Shown here: positions 1 to 10,546 of the stretch, one piece after another | How the letters are laid out: the number at the start of each line of letters is the position of its first letter | Numbering within the stretch: the stretch's first letter is position 1 | Assembly (NCBI RefSeq): GCF_000372725.1 | Contig: NW_005195301.1 | Span: forward strand, 663,482 to 707,453 | Length of the DNA stretch: 43,972 nt | Direction: 5' to 3' | Origin: Emiliania huxleyi CCMP1516 | Taxonomy: Eukaryota > Haptophyta > Isochrysidales > Noelaerhabdaceae | Notes under the pieces: model-generated | The model's input: only the letters and a program-made list of their open reading frames with translations | What the model was told of the DNA's origin: nothing | Databases searched by the model: none | Translations under genes and position numbers: made by a program

Positions 1-49
1 CCGCGACAAGAGAGGGAAGGGGGGGGGGGGGAGGGAGGGGTCGCTAGAC

Positions 50-768
50 AGGGCGGCGGCGGTGAGGAGGCGCGTCGCCTCCTCTCGCCCATACTCGAGC
101 ATCACGTTGGCCCCCAGCCAGAGGCAGACCTGTCGCCCAGAGTTGCAGGTCAGTCGCCTTTCTTACTTGGTTGCGAGGCAAGGTGCTCCACAGGGCGAAC
201 CGTGTTCTCCCTGTGTACCGGGACGATGGCCTTGGCGTAGACACACTGCGCAAGCTCGTAGTGCACTGTGAGGGACTCACCTTGCTCGGCCTGAGACGGC
301 ACACGCGCCGGAAAGCTCGTCAAAACGTACGCCGTCAGGTGTTTCCTGGCGGGTTGAGTCCGGGCTCACAACGGGGAGACATGTACGCCTCGGCTGCGAC
401 AGCAGAGTCTTCCGTTCTCTCCCTCTATCGAGCCGCGGAGCCACGACGGCCTGGCTAGGCGGGCGGCGCACACCCGCTGCTGCATCTGGAGCAGAGCGTT
501 GTACGTGGACTCAATGTCGGGCACCTTCGCCTGCAGCCGCTTCTTGCGCTGGGACATCCGCTGCTCGATCGCCTTGCAGGCGGAGTAGAAGGCCTGCAGC
601 TTCTCCAGCGCCGCCTCGGCCGAGCCCTCCTTTACCTGCGCGAGTCAAAGGGATTGGCGGCGTGCGGTTTCGCGGTGCGCAGAGTGGGCCGTGGCTCCGC
701 GGCACCATGTACTTATCGATGTCATCGATGAAGGTGGCCACCGGGATTTGCTCGGTGCTCGCGCTCAT
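50..768 (-). CDS. PFDN3: Prefoldin subunit 3 (VBP1-like), partial at left edge
   Basis: Alpha-class subunit of the cytosolic hexameric prefoldin co-chaperone, which hands unfolded actin and tubulin to the CCT chaperonin. Four exons fit with consistent phase: 768-706, starting MSASTEQIPVATFIDDIDKY; 635-474, containing EGSAEAALEKLQAFYSACKA and RKKRLQAKVPDIESTY; 290-201, containing VHYELAQCVYAKA; and 129-50, starting VCLWLGANVMLEYGREEA. All introns are GT-AG (70, 183 and 71 bp), and a donor at 49 leads off the window. The order helix, then VYAKA, then VCLWLGANVMLEY is the hallmark of subunit 3. The C-terminal helix lies beyond position 1. The family is seen directly; the exon borders are inferred from phase and dinucleotides. 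Confidence 0.93.
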
Positions 769-1141
769 GTCGGCCACTCTTGTGTCGCGTGCGTGCACCA
801 ACTATCTAGATAGCGGGGCGAGCGGGTGCTCGAGGGCGTTGGCCAGAGCGGAAGAACAAGAATTCTGTCATGTCGCGCGCAGCCGGTGCCCGGTGGCCTC
901 GGCCTCTTCGGAAAGGGTACCTCCGGTGAGATGAGTGGCTGCCAGTTCGAGACTGGGGCCGATCCAACTTGAGTTATTCGGAGGAGGAATCCGGCCAGCA
1001 CGCCAGCAAACACAAAACAATCTCTCTATCTCGCCAGCACGGGCGGGTACAAAGAGGGGGTCCCCGGAGAATCCCCAGCCTGCGGAAACGTAGTGTCGCT
1101 CAAGAGGTGCGATACTGCGGGGGAGTGTAAGGTGCCTACCT
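769..1141. promoter_or_regulatory. Short divergent intergenic region
   Basis: This 373-bp stretch separates the minus-strand prefoldin start from the plus-strand ankyrin gene and must hold both 5' regions. I see no clear TATA box, repeat or RNA gene in it. The promoter role is inferred from gene orientation only. Confidence 0.35.
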
Positions 1142-1939
1142 ATGGGCTTCCAGTATCGGACCTATAGGGACTTGCGCTTTTGCCGAAAAGCCGCCGAAAT
1201 TCGGACAATGTCTGGTCAGGGCCACGCTCTGAGCGTCACGATCGGCAGGAGCGACGAGGCGGACGGGGACCGCAGGGATGGGCAGGCGCGCGGCAGGGCT
1301 GGCGAGGCGCGCCGCAGGGACGGCGCGGCCGGCAAACCGGCACTCTTCGACGACGAGGCGCACAGCCTGAGTCCGCCGAGCGACAAGGGCGGGTCTCCAT
1401 TCCTAGGCCGACCTTTCCAGCTGGACGGGCAGGGCGCGTCCACACTGAGCATCGCGACCAGCAGCAGGGACGCCGAGGCGCTCTTCGGCGACGACGCGCA
1501 CCGCCTGAGCCCGATAAGCGAGAAGGCGCCCGACGAGGAGCCGTTCTTGGGCCCGTCCCAGCTGGACGAGACGCAGGGTGGTTGCCGCCCCTTCCCCGTC
1601 CCCGCCCGCGTCCCCGTCAAGGCCGACAAGGCGCTCTTCGATGGCATCCATGAGAACGCCGCGTCGGTTCACTCGGCGCTGAACCAGCCAAAGCAGCTCG
1701 AGCAGCTCCTCCAGTGGAACAGCGCGGCCGCGAACCAGCGGGACCCAGACGGAGACCGGCGGCCCCTGCACTGGGCGGCCGCGCGCGGCAACACGAAATG
1801 CGTCGAACTGCTCTTGCACGCGGGCGCCGATCTCCGCGCCGTCGATGCAACCGGCCAGACGGCGGTGCAGCTGGCGCGGCCGCACCTGGAGGTCGTTGCT
1901 CTGCTGTCGGCGTGGGTGAGGAAGGCAGGGCGTTCATAG
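1142..1939 (+). CDS. Small ankyrin-repeat protein
   Basis: Open frame of 265 codons with no visible intron. A second in-frame ATG at 1208 (MSGQGHALS) is an equally good start. The C-terminal 90 residues carry two ankyrin units: GDRRPLHWAAARGNTKCVEL followed by LLHAGADLRAVD, then TGQTAVQLARPHLEVVALL. The middle holds an imperfect internal duplication built on LFDDEAHSLSP and LFGDDAHRLSP, each followed by a PFLG...QLD segment, which is acidic and probably disordered. There is no signal peptide or membrane helix, so an intracellular protein-binding role is inferred. The partner is unknown. The ankyrin call is solid; the N-terminal border is not. Confidence 0.72.
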   Translation: MGFQYRTYRDLRFCRKAAEIRTMSGQGHALSVTIGRSDEADGDRRDGQARGRAGEARRRDGAAGKPALFDDEAHSLSPPSDKGGSPFLGRPFQLDGQGASTLSIATSSRDAEALFGDDAHRLSPISEKAPDEEPFLGPSQLDETQGGCRPFPVPARVPVKADKALFDGIHENAASVHSALNQPKQLEQLLQWNSAAANQRDPDGDRRPLHWAAARGNTKCVELLLHAGADLRAVDATGQTAVQLARPHLEVVALLSAWVRKAGRS

Positions 1940-2440
1940 TACGGCGCTCTCTGGCGCTCTGGCCCGTGGGCGGTGCGGCGTGGTCCCACCCGTCTGTGCT
2001 CGGTCAACGTGCCTGCCGGGTGTCCCATGCGGTCACTCTGTGCTCTGTCTACGCATGCCGTCCTTCCTGTCTGTGTCTGCGAGTACCGCACATGTAACCA
2101 CCGTCACTCTTGGTCTACGAAAAACGACGCCAGCCGCCCGCGCCACCGACCGGGGCACGGCACAAGGGCCCGTCCGCCGTCCCCCCCGTCGTGTCTCTCT
2201 CGCGCTCGTGAGTCGTGTGCCATGTTAAGCCGTCGCGGTCGTGTGTGGACTCTCTGGAAAGTGGAATCGGGGCTGTGGTTCGCGCGCCATTTCGCATTTG
2301 CTCGCGGTCGCGCGTCGAGGCGAGACATGTGGCCGGCTCTTGCCAGACCAGTCTTTTTTATAATAAGTAGATCGTACATATACACGACGCGCGCGCGCGC
2401 GCGCGCGCGCTCCGACGAGCCTCCTATCTAGTAGAATTTT
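1940..2440. repeat. Non-coding tail with a GC dinucleotide run
   Basis: Downstream of the ankyrin gene I see no supported gene. An AT-rich patch near 2350-2375 is followed by an alternating (GC)n microsatellite at about 2389-2410, able to form Z-DNA. The reading frames here have no domain and uneven codon use. Confidence 0.6.
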
Positions 2441-2767
2441 GTGTCAGCGAGTTTTCAGCTCCCCTCCTCCCGGCTCCCCACGAAGATCTGCAGCCGGCCC
2501 GACTGCAGCTGGCGAGCTGGGTCGTGCAGCCGCCAAAACGCGCCACATGACGCCCACCGCCGCCGCGTTGGGCGGCGCGCGCCGACGCCGACCATCACCA
2601 CCGACCGACGGCTCGCACGGCCGTGCGGTGAGCAAAAATTTGGGTCGCTGCGCGCCTGACGGATGCTCTGCGACGTCTGGACGCTCGCCAGAAACGCCAG
2701 GAAGCTTGCCTTCCATCCCTGGGCCCGAGGGCGAACGGCAGTGGTCGGCAGCCTCTGCGACGCTCCG

Positions 2768-3250
2768 ATCGGCTCCTCGACCTCATCGCCTGCGACGAGC
2801 CAGCATGGCTCGTCGCTCGACGGCAGCCTGCTCAGTATGCTCTTGGCATTCTGTACAGCCTCGCCAGGCTCTCTGAGACAGCCTGCAGGGCCGGCGCGGA
2901 CCGCCTTGGGCGCGATGGCCCTCCTCAGTACCTACCTCTTTGATGCCTGTCGGCTCTCCAATCTCGTCGCCGGCGGCAGGCCCGCATGGCGCGCTGCTCG
3001 ATGGCAGCCTGCTCAGTACGCCTTGGACAGTGACTTCTGCCTCGCTGCTCTTACTGCAGCCGCCTCCGGGGCCGGCGCCGGCCGCCTCGCTTCGCCAGTG
3101 CTGTCTACACCTGCGATACGCGTGTCGGCTCGCCGCCCGCGTCGCCCGCGGCGGGCCCGCATGGCTCGCCGCTCGTCGGGAGCGTTCCCAGCAGGCTGTG
3201 CAGGGCAATCTGCCTCACTCAGGGCGCCGCCGCCGCTGCGCGGGGCCGCC
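2768..3250. repeat. Three-copy tandem repeat, about 178 bp per unit
   Basis: Three diverged copies start near 2768, 2948 and 3123. Each opens with CGGCTC, carries GCATGGC then CGCTGCTCG or a close variant, and the first two share GGCAGCCTGCTCAGTA. The spacing is about 180 and 175 bp. Long reading frames cross this block, but the copies fall in different frames, so I treat it as non-coding repeat. Confidence 0.6.
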
Positions 3251-3344
3251 ACCGGCGCTGCTGCCGTGAACACTGCCGCCGTGTACGTCACCATCGCCTC
3301 TCTCCGTCGCCGATCTCGCCGACGCCGCTCGCCGCTCGCCGCCG

Positions 3345-3565
3345 CCCTGCCCTGCCCTGCCCTGCCCTCGCACAAACAAACACACACACACACACACACA
3401 CACACAACAGACACACATACAGACACACAAAACACGGCCTGCCCCAACCTCGAGCGCCCCGCGCCTCCCGCCTCACGCCCTGCGCCTCACGCCTCGCGTC
3501 CCACGCACGCCCCGCGCCCCGCGCCCCCACGCCCCTCACCTCGCGCCTCACGCCTCCCTCCCCAC
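3345..3565. repeat. Simple repeats: CCCTG, CA and C-rich minisatellite
   Basis: A short CCCTG run near 3345-3368 leads into a (CA)n microsatellite at about 3375-3430. This is followed by a C-rich block of degenerate CGCCTCACGC/CCCGCG units to about 3560. It probably lies in an intron ending at the acceptor before 3574. Confidence 0.75.
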
Positions 3566-3573
3566 CCTCTCAG

Positions 3574-3778
3574 GCATTTCTCCTCCCTGCTGCTCGCCGA
3601 CTCCTCCTTCCCCCGCATGACCGACGACTACCCGTCCTTCGGCGACTCCTCCCTCTTCGGCGCCAACGTCTACTACTGGGGGACCGTCGCCCTCGGGCGT
3701 ACTGGAATGATCCCAGCGGCACACGTCTACGAGGGGGGGCTCCGAAAGGTCGGCATGCCTGGCATGTCGGGCGACTAG
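3574..3778 (+). CDS. Probable 3'-terminal exon of an unrecognised gene
   Basis: A pyrimidine-rich acceptor ending CTCTCAG precedes an open segment with near-exclusive G/C third positions. It contains HFSSLLLADSSFPRMTDDYP and SFGDSSLFGANVYYWG, and ends at a TAG at 3776-3778. The codon pattern differs sharply from the repeats upstream, which is why I call it an exon rather than the tail of the long frame that opens at 2663. I do not recognise the family, and the 5' exons could not be placed among the repeats at 2.4-3.5 kb. An internal ATG at 3617 could instead begin a 53-residue ORF. Confidence 0.4.
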
Positions 3779-4839
3779 GCAGGTCATTACTAAGAATGTC
3801 CCTCGCTCCTGCTCCTCTCTCGGAAGACGCGCGCCGGCCTGGGGGACTCGCTTGCGATCCCGCTCCAGCCAGAGGCCGCGTGAGGCGTGTGGGACGGTGT
3901 ACGCTGGGGCTCGGCCCCAAGTGCACTGGCCTCGCGTCTCGAGGGGAGGACGGCTCGTAACTGAGGTCCTGCGGAGACAGTCGTCCTCCCCTCAACCCGA
4001 CGAGAGTGGGCGGGCAGTCCCCGTGGCTGCAGTCGCGCTTCCGAGCCGACTCCGCCCCTCTCTCCACCCTCCCGGCCATTCCAACGGCCAGGCCGCTCGC
4101 TTAAGGCTGATTGGCTAGACGAGCGGCCTACCTCCAACGGGGCAGTCTGCTCACGCGTGGAACCTGCCCGCCTCGGTGGGAGGTGGTTTGGCGCCGACAG
4201 ACAGGGGAGGTCTAAGCCGAACCCGCCGGGCCGCTGGCGGGGTGACGGTAGACCACCACTGCAGACAGCCCTTCCCGACGGGGACGCCACCACCCTCGCC
4301 CAGGGATCTACAATGCTGTCTCAAGGTCCGACCTGTGGGCACCGCCTGCGCTCGGCACCGGGCACCGCCTCGGTATACAAAATGCGCCTGCGGGCGGACC
4401 CTCACAGATCACAGATCACTTGCGCTTTTGGGCGGTGGCAGCAGCCTCTCTTCGGGCAGAAATTCACGGAGGTCGTCGCTTAGTTAGGAACTAGAGTGAG
4501 GCCCTTGACGGGCCCCGCCCCCAATGGGGCGGGCGGGGTTGAATGGGCTAGCGCTGGCGTGGCGTTGACATGAGCACAAAGTTGCTAATGTGCGTAGACG
4601 AACAAACACAGAGTAGGGTTGAAATCGTCCACGTAAGGCTTAGCCTTAGGGAGTGCTTGGGGTGGCCTCAGGCATCCCCAAGGGAGTCGCAGCGGTGCCC
4701 CATAAGCAGCTTAGCGATTGTCGACCTCGAAGCGCGTTCGTTTGAAGAAAGGCACACGGGACTATCGGGCCACCGGAGAGTCACCGGTAAACTTCGACAC
4801 TTTGAGGGGTGAGAGCATGCATTATTGTGGCATATCATG
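3779..4839. other. No supported gene
   Basis: About 1.06 kb without a convincing coding signal on either strand; frames of 80-170 codons lack domains. GC-rich inverted repeats near 4505-4545 (GGGCCCCGCCCC around a short centre) could form a hairpin. Confidence 0.5.
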
Positions 4840-5849
4840 TCACATAAGGTCGAGCTTGACCGCAGAAGCATCAAGAAGCGGATACTCCAGCTCGACTGTG
4901 CCGGCAAACTGCCTCCTCACGCCGGCCGGCTGCCAGCAGCCGTCGCGGCCCGTGGCGTGCTCCAGAGAGGGAGAGAGGTCGAGTCCGCATGGCTCAGGCC
5001 GGCCAGAAGGTGTGTGGCGACGGCACCGTGGCAGGAGTGCGGAGAAGAGCTCGCCGAACGCGAGCAGCGGAAGGCCGAAGTGTGCCAGCGCGAGAGCCTC
5101 GCGAACGGGTGCAGAAGGAGCTCGCCGTGACACGATGCCGGGCGGTGGTGGTGCTCTGGCGGCTGTGCACAGTGGGAAAGGTCAGGCTGCAACAGCGTAG
5201 CACGATGGTAGTGCCCCGCTGCAGCCTGGCCTGACATGCACAGGGCGAACAGAGACCTTGCTATCGCCTGGCGCTCGTCTGGGCAAACTTTGACCGCCGC
5301 CCGGCTCGCCACGAGCACGCAGCGACAAAATGATGACCGTGTCGAAGTTGAGGCTGGTCGAGAGGAAGAGGCTGCCGTGCGAGCCGGCAACTGGCTGGCT
5401 CGGCGTGAACGGCCGGCGGCGACTTTTTGCCGAAGAGCGTGCCTGCCGAAGAGCGAGTCTGACTCAAAGTGCACGGAGTGGGTGCCGCCGACCGTCGGGA
5501 AGAGTCCGATGGGTGCCAGGAGGATCCAGAGAGCGATGAAGGCGCAAATTGCGCCGCCGAAAGCGGCGGTAGAGGCCAGGACGTGCGCGTGGGCCGGTCG
5601 GGCCACGTCCCGGGGCGAGCGATCGAGGGCCGCGGGGCTCGCCCCGCCGGCCGAGCGGTGCGAACGGCCGGTCGCCCGCTTCGGGTTGGACCCGCCGGGC
5701 GGTCCGGCGGCGGATGGCACGGCCGGGCGGGCCCCGGGAGGCAGGCGGGGCCGCGACAGGCGGCAGGGCAGAAAATCCCATTCGGAGAGCGTGTGGTCCG
5801 ACCCCTCTGCTACTTTCAATGATAGGGACGCCAACCCGCGCCTGCCCAT
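4840..5849 (-). CDS. Probable spliced membrane protein, unrecognised
   Basis: Several minus-strand segments in different frames look coding and together suggest one spliced gene. From 5' to 3' they are: a hydrophobic segment (GGAICAFIALWILLAPIGLF) followed by THSVHFESDSLF around 5590-5455; GSHGSLFLSTSLNFDTVIIL around 5390-5320; then LALAHFGLPLLAFGELFSAL around 5100; and a C-terminus FAGTVELEYPLLDASAVKLD ending at a stop at 4840-4842. One GC-AG junction fits between the first two segments; the others are unresolved. The start may be an ATG at 5849 or 5909. One or two membrane helices suggest a membrane protein of unknown role, divergent from the gene at 5869. Confidence 0.4.
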
Positions 5850-5868
5850 TCGACCGTTCTGTATATAT

Positions 5869-6667
5869 ATGCTGTCGCTCTCCGTCTTCGTGGACGAGCT
5901 CAGCAGCATTTCTGCGGATGTCGCAGCCCCCGCCGTGGTGTTCCGAGTCGATGACTACCCGAGCCTCGCCCTCCGCCCACGACCCTTTGGTTCCGCGCTG
6001 AAGAAGGGACGTACCGCCCTCCCATTTCGATCAGGCAAGGCCTGCCTCATCTCCGCCCACGCGCCTCGCCCACGCACCCTGCAGCTGCTCCTCGTCGACC
6101 TCATCGAGCCGCCTCGCGGTGACGGCAGCGGCGGCGGCAGAGGCCTGCTTCTGGGCCGAGCGAGCATAGCCCTCACGACGTGCGAAGCCAACGAGGGCTT
6201 CTCCAACGGCGAGCTCCCGCTGACCGACCTCGCCGGCTGCGCGGTCGCCACTCTCGTCCTCCGCGTCCGCCTCGCAGCGCAGGACCCGACGCTCACCCCC
6301 CTCCTCGACGGCCAAGCCGCGGCGGAAGCTCCGCTGCTGCGCCCAGAGGAGCCGCCGCGCCGCACAGAGACGGCGGCTGCCTCGTCGGACAGCATTTGGG
6401 GGGCAGGGTCGTCCAGCACCGCTCCGCCCGGCGATGCTGCCTCTGCCTCATGCGGATCGGCGCGGGTGGCGGTGCCCTCGGCGGCGACGTGTCCCACAGC
6501 ACCTGCTGCCACCGATCGGCCTTCGGCGGCGATGGGCCCTCCCGGCGGCGCCACCGAGCCGGCCTTGCACCCGACACACGCCGGCGTGTGTGGGGAGGGG
6601 GTGGACGGGCCCGGATGGGCGCATGCTCTTCCTTCTCCTTCTCCTCCTGCTCCTGCTCCTCCTCCTC

Positions 6668-6699
<32 letters not shown>

Positions 6700-7501
6700 A
6701 CTGCTACTACTGCTCCGGCCGGTGGGCCGTTGAAAGGGCCGCCGCCGCCGCCAGTCCGCGCGGCGCCAGCGCTCTTCTACCACAACGACCCCGCCGCCAT
6801 CGCCGAGCTCGAGGCCGCGACGGCGGCGGCCAAAGCGGCCGCCATTGCCGCAGCCGCCGCCTCTTCTTGGGGCGGAAGCGGCGCCGCCGTTGCGCCGCCG
6901 CAAGGGGAGTCGATGGCGGCGGCGGCGGCGGTGCGCGTGGCGGCGGCAGCGGTGCACGAGGCAGCCTCTTCCGCCGCGGCGGACGCGGATACGGTTTGGC
7001 GTCGGTGGAGCGAGGCAGCTGAGTCTCAGGCCGTCGGCCATGACGCGGCGGTCACCTCGTCCCTCCCCCGTCCGCGCCTCGCCGCGCCAGGCCGGGGCGG
7101 ATTGCTACACGAGTTGCGGCTGGAGCTGGAGCATTTGTGCGCGCCGCCGCCGCGTCCTCCGGCCCTCGAGCGGATCGTCGCCGACGTCGCCAGCGGGATC
7201 GGCGGTGCCGCCGACTCTCGCGAGCTGTTGGCCGCCGTCGTGCCCGAGGGGGGGAGGCCAGGGCAGCGGATTCGAGTCGTGACTCCGTCGGGGAGGTGCC
7301 GCACAGCTGGCAATGCCGTGGCACCATCATATCGCGTTCGTGTTCCACCCCCCCCATCCCCAGCCCCTCCCCACCCCTGCCGGCAGGCGCGTCGAGGTTG
7401 CTGTGCCAGAGGGGCTGACGGCCGGCGACAGATTCGAGTCCCCCGCCCCAGATGCGAAACACAAGCTCGCTCTTCGCTCGGGGGAGCGCCACGCCGACTG
7501 A
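5869..7501 (+). CDS. Low-complexity protein with VPEG-type C-terminal module
   Basis: Starts at an ATG directly after TATATATAT and runs open to 7295, then an intron at 7296-7386 (91 bp, GT-AG, phase 2) and a last exon to a TGA at 7499-7501. The splice joins VVTPSGR to RVEVAVPEGLTAGDRFE, restoring the tandem VPEG-x-G...TPxG module I associate with many algal proteins. The N-terminal 150 residues (VFVDELSSISADVAAP; LLGRASIALTTC; GELPLTDLAGCAVATLVLRV) resemble a C2-type beta-sandwich, a weak inference. The middle is Ala/Pro-rich with a poly-Ala helix region (FYHNDPAAIAELEAATAAAK). No membrane helix is seen. A longer frame opens upstream at 5236 but overlaps the minus-strand gene and loses coding character. 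Confidence 0.6.
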
Positions 7502-7559
7502 GGGCGCCGCCGTTCAATCGAGCACGGCCGCAGCACCCCCTTTAAACGCGTGCCCCCGC

Positions 7560-8804
7560 CTCTGGCCTCACACTGCAGGTTCCTCGCCGATGACGGCCCC
7601 TCGCCCGCGCTTCGGCGTCCCTCGCCCTCCGCTCGGCGAGGCGGCTCCCCCTCGCCGCCAAAACAGCCGGCTGCGCACAGCGGGAGAAGCGGCGCGCGCT
7701 GCCCTCTGTCCCTTGCGGGCCCTCAGCCCCGCCCTCGCCGCTTCCGTCCGTCGCAGCCGCCCTCCCCACCGCCAACCTCGTCTCCGCGTTCGCCGCCGCC
7801 CTCACACCCGCCGCCGCTGCCGCTCCATCGTCGCCGCCCTCGCCGCCGCGGGCCGACCACGAAGCGCAACCCGAAAAGCCCCCACCCCCCACCCCCCAGC
7901 CACCCACCCACCCCTCCGCCCCGACCCGTGCCAAATCCCACCATTCCCTCCCTCGCCCCCCTCGCCCCCGCCCCTCGCCCTTCCAGGCTCGCCATTTGGC
8001 CTCACTGCCACTGGCTGGCAGTCGCCGCCGCGCTCGCCTCCACGGTCGAGATCGGCGGCCAGAAAGGCGAGGGCGGCAGCCTCGCCCGCCGCTGCGGCCT
8101 CGCCCGCCGCTGCAGCTTCGCCCGCCGCTGCAGCCTCGCCCGCCGCTGCAGCCTCGCGCACCTCGCGTCGCCGCCGGACGAGTCGCGTTGTGGGTACGGA
8201 CGGGCGCAGGCGGGCCAGGCGACAGTGCAGCACCGGGAGCTCGAGGAAGCCGGCGGCACGAGACTCCACACCGAAGCCTCTCGCGCGCAGGTGTGACTCC
8301 GAACCGAGCCCTTCGAGCGCGGTGTCGCGTGGTGGGCCTCGAGCTGGCGGCTGGTGTGGGCCCGTCCTTAGCCCGACGTCGCTGCGTGGCCTCGAGGGGG
8401 GCGGAGAGGCGTCCGCCGGCGCCGCCGCTTGGGGACACGTGCACAGCATGCCCGACCGACACTTGCATGAGATGTCCGATCACATGTGGTCCGTAGGTGC
8501 GCCGTGCCGCTACAGCGAGGCCGAGGCAGCGGCAGACCAACGGGCGGCGGCGAGGGCGGCGGCGGAGTCGAGGGCGGCAGTCGAGCCGCGGGTCGTCTCG
8601 CTGCTGGTGTCAATCTACCAGAGGCTCGACCCGCGCGGCCGCGGCCACGCTTCGCTAGTCAAGGTGCGGCTCGCATCGCTGTCCCCGGAATGGCACGTAT
8701 CTAGATCAATTGGTTGCGCCCCAACGCTTGCGCAGGTGCTCCGCGAGCTAGAGAGGGCGGCTGACTCGGAGGCGCGGGGCTGGCCCACCCGCAAGCGAGC
8801 CTAG
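7560..8804 (+). CDS. Pro/Ala-rich protein with degenerate EF-hand
   Basis: The well-supported part is 8000-8663 plus 8736-8804, joined by a 72-bp GT-AG intron (8664-8735) with length divisible by three and no stop. Splicing gives YQRLDPRGRGHASLVK followed by VLRELERAADSEARGW, the layout of an EF-hand helix-loop-helix. The loop reads DPRGRGHASLVK and has lost most Ca-binding acidic positions, so calcium binding is doubtful. Upstream, a C-rich tract ending CCTTCCAG at 7986 looks like an intron end. The 7560-7860 part may be an exon, but its frame is unclear. The last exon could splice on into the 8915 frame instead of stopping at 8804. Confidence 0.45.
   Translation, partial: LWPHTAGSSPMTAPRPRFGVPRPPLGEAAPPRRQNSRLRTAGEAARAALCPLRALSPALAASVRRSRPPHRQPRLRVRRRPHTRRRCRSIVAALAAAGRPRSATRKAPTPHPPATHPPLRPDPCQIPPFPPSPPSPPPLALPGSPFGLTATGWQSPPRSPPRSRSAARKARAAASPAAAASPAAAASPAAAASPAAAASRTSRRRRTSRVVGTDGRRRARRQCSTGSSRKPAARDSTPKPLARRCDSEPSPSSAVSRGGPRAGGWCGPVLSPTSLRGLEGGGEASAGAAAWGHVHSMPDRHLHEMSDHMWSVGAPCRYSEAEAAADQRAAARAAAESRAAVEPRVVSLLVSIYQRLDPRGRGHASLVKVRLASLSPEWHVSRSIGCAPTLAQVLRELERAADSEARGWPTRKRA
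8085..8158 (+). repeat. 18-bp tandem repeat coding for ASPAAA
   Basis: Four to five copies of GCCTCGCCCGCCGCTGCA, within the EF-hand-like gene. In the gene's frame each unit adds six residues (ASPAAA), a flexible linker that is likely to vary in length between strains. Confidence 0.85.
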
Positions 8805-8914
8805 AAGCGGAATACGTGTCTGTGTATTCCGGCCAGCGCTCGAGAGGTCACGTATTTGGCTGTCTTCCGCCGTATTCCGCGGTATCCACCGCAGCCGGCG
8901 ATTCACGCGGTGCT

Positions 8915-10546
8915 ATGAGTACATTGCGCGAGACTGTACTCCCACCCCGACCTCGGTGCTTTCATGACGTAGGCGAGCGAGCGCCGCTGCGCGCCCTCTG
9001 CACGTCTCTCAACGCCCGCTGGCGCTCGGCCGTGCGCGGCGGCCGCGGCGGCAGCGGTGGCGGCGGAAGCGGCGGCGGCAGTGCGGACGCCAGCCGCGGG
9101 GGAAGCCGATTGCTGCTCCATTGGGACGAGGCGCTGGAGATCGCCGACCTCTCTCCGCGGCCCTACCGGGCGGGCGGAGGCCTTCACGCAGGTGACGCGG
9201 CCGTCGGGCCGCCAGGTCCGGCCGCGAGGTCTCGAGGGTACGGAGGGGCGGCGCAGGGCGGCGACTCGTGCGAGCCGCCGTCAGCGCTCTCGCAGGCGAT
9301 GGCCGTGTTTGTGCTCGGCAACGCGCCGCGGCTCCCCACCCTCGGCACGCCATTTCGCTTCGATGGCGGCGGCCGCCCCGTTTCGATGGAGGCGGCCTTT
9401 GGTGTCGGGGGGGCCGCCACCGCCACCGCCACCGCTACGGCTGCCGCCACCGCTTCCGCCACCGCCACCGCTGTGCCGCCGTCCAGCTCGGGTGAGCGGC
9501 GCACCGGCGATGGCTCGGCCGGAAAGGCCAACGCCGGACGCGTGGAAGAATGCGGCGACGGGGCGGGTGGCGGGGCGGGTGGCGGCGGCGGGTGCGGGGA
9601 CGCGGACGAGCGGGAGGAGGGGCTGGGAGTGCACTCGCTGGGAGAGGTCCCTCACTTGGCCGTGCCGCTGCAGGGCGACGTTGGGCCGAGCGGCGTGGTG
9701 ATCCCACGAGAGGCGCTCGATCTCGGGCAATCTCGAGCAATCTTGGGTGATCTCCCGCAAGAGGTAGCGCCGCTGCCGGCGCCGGCACGCCCATTCGCAG
9801 CCGAGTCCGCCGAGCAACCGGAGCGACCGGCAGCAGCGACCAACGCCGGTGCCAGTGGAGCCGACGGCCAGAGCTCCACGAGTGTGGAGGAGGAGGAGGC
9901 CGCCGCCGAGCCCGCCGCCGCTCTGGCCAGCGCCGCCGTCGCCGTCGCCGCCGCGCGACAAGCTTTGGGCAATGGCGAGTCCACCGACACCGAGCCCGCC
10001 GCCGCCGCACTGCTCGCCGTTTCGACGGAGCCAGTGGTTGCTGCCGTCGAGCCCGCTGCCGCCCTCGCCACCGCCGCCGACGCCCTCGCGGCGGCTCGAC
10101 GAGCGCTGGCCGATGACGCGGCCGCTTCCACGGACACCGCCGAAGCTGCCCCTCCCACCACATTAGAGCCTGACGCCGCCGAGCCCACCGCCGCCGAGCC
10201 CACCGCCGCCAAGCTCGCCACCGATGCCGCTGCAGAGGCGAAGGCGGTTCCACTCTCGATGACGACGCAGGCGGTGCTGCACCACCCGTCTCCGCGGCAG
10301 CGCCTCCTGCTGGGGCCCGGCGCTGCCGTCGTGGCCTCGCCCACGATGCTCGGCTTGGCGCTCTCCGCGGGCGCGGCCGAGGCGGCGCAGCAGCCGCCCC
10401 CGCAGCAGCCGCCCCAGCAGCCGCCGCATTCGCAGCGCCCGGTCGTGGCCGCAACCGCGGTGCGCCCGCTCGCCGCCGCGGCTCGGGTGGTACGGCCGTC
10501 CACCGCAGTGACCGCCTCGGCCGTGCGGGTGGTGAAGAAGGCGTAG
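8915..10546 (+). CDS. Ala-rich low-complexity protein, unrecognised
   Basis: Open frame to a TAG at 10544-10546; the first ATG in frame is 8915. An acceptor-like CCGCAG at about 8894 allows this to be a later exon of the preceding gene. The N-terminus (ERAPLRALCTSLNARWRSAV; LLLHWDEALEIADLSPRPY) is the most gene-like part. Gly-rich and poly-Ala/Thr stretches follow, then two copies of an amphipathic Ala helix (EPAAALASAAVAVAAARQAL and EPAAALATAADALAAARRAL). The C-terminus is Gln/Pro-rich and basic. There are no catalytic motifs. Long antisense frames here follow from the GC-rich codon pattern. Confidence 0.45.
   Translation: MSTLRETVLPPRPRCFHDVGERAPLRALCTSLNARWRSAVRGGRGGSGGGGSGGGSADASRGGSRLLLHWDEALEIADLSPRPYRAGGGLHAGDAAVGPPGPAARSRGYGGAAQGGDSCEPPSALSQAMAVFVLGNAPRLPTLGTPFRFDGGGRPVSMEAAFGVGGAATATATATAAATASATATAVPPSSSGERRTGDGSAGKANAGRVEECGDGAGGGAGGGGGCGDADEREEGLGVHSLGEVPHLAVPLQGDVGPSGVVIPREALDLGQSRAILGDLPQEVAPLPAPARPFAAESAEQPERPAAATNAGASGADGQSSTSVEEEEAAAEPAAALASAAVAVAAARQALGNGESTDTEPAAAALLAVSTEPVVAAVEPAAALATAADALAAARRALADDAAASTDTAEAAPPTTLEPDAAEPTAAEPTAAKLATDAAAEAKAVPLSMTTQAVLHHPSPRQRLLLGPGAAVVASPTMLGLALSAGAAEAAQQPPPQQPPQQPPHSQRPVVAATAVRPLAAAARVVRPSTAVTASAVRVVKKA

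Noticed and set aside
5236..5868. Upstream part of a 769-codon plus-strand frame
   Set aside because: Here the minus strand shows a membrane helix and better coding character, and the plus frame is Arg/Ala/Gly-rich without domains. I start the plus gene at the ATG at 5869.
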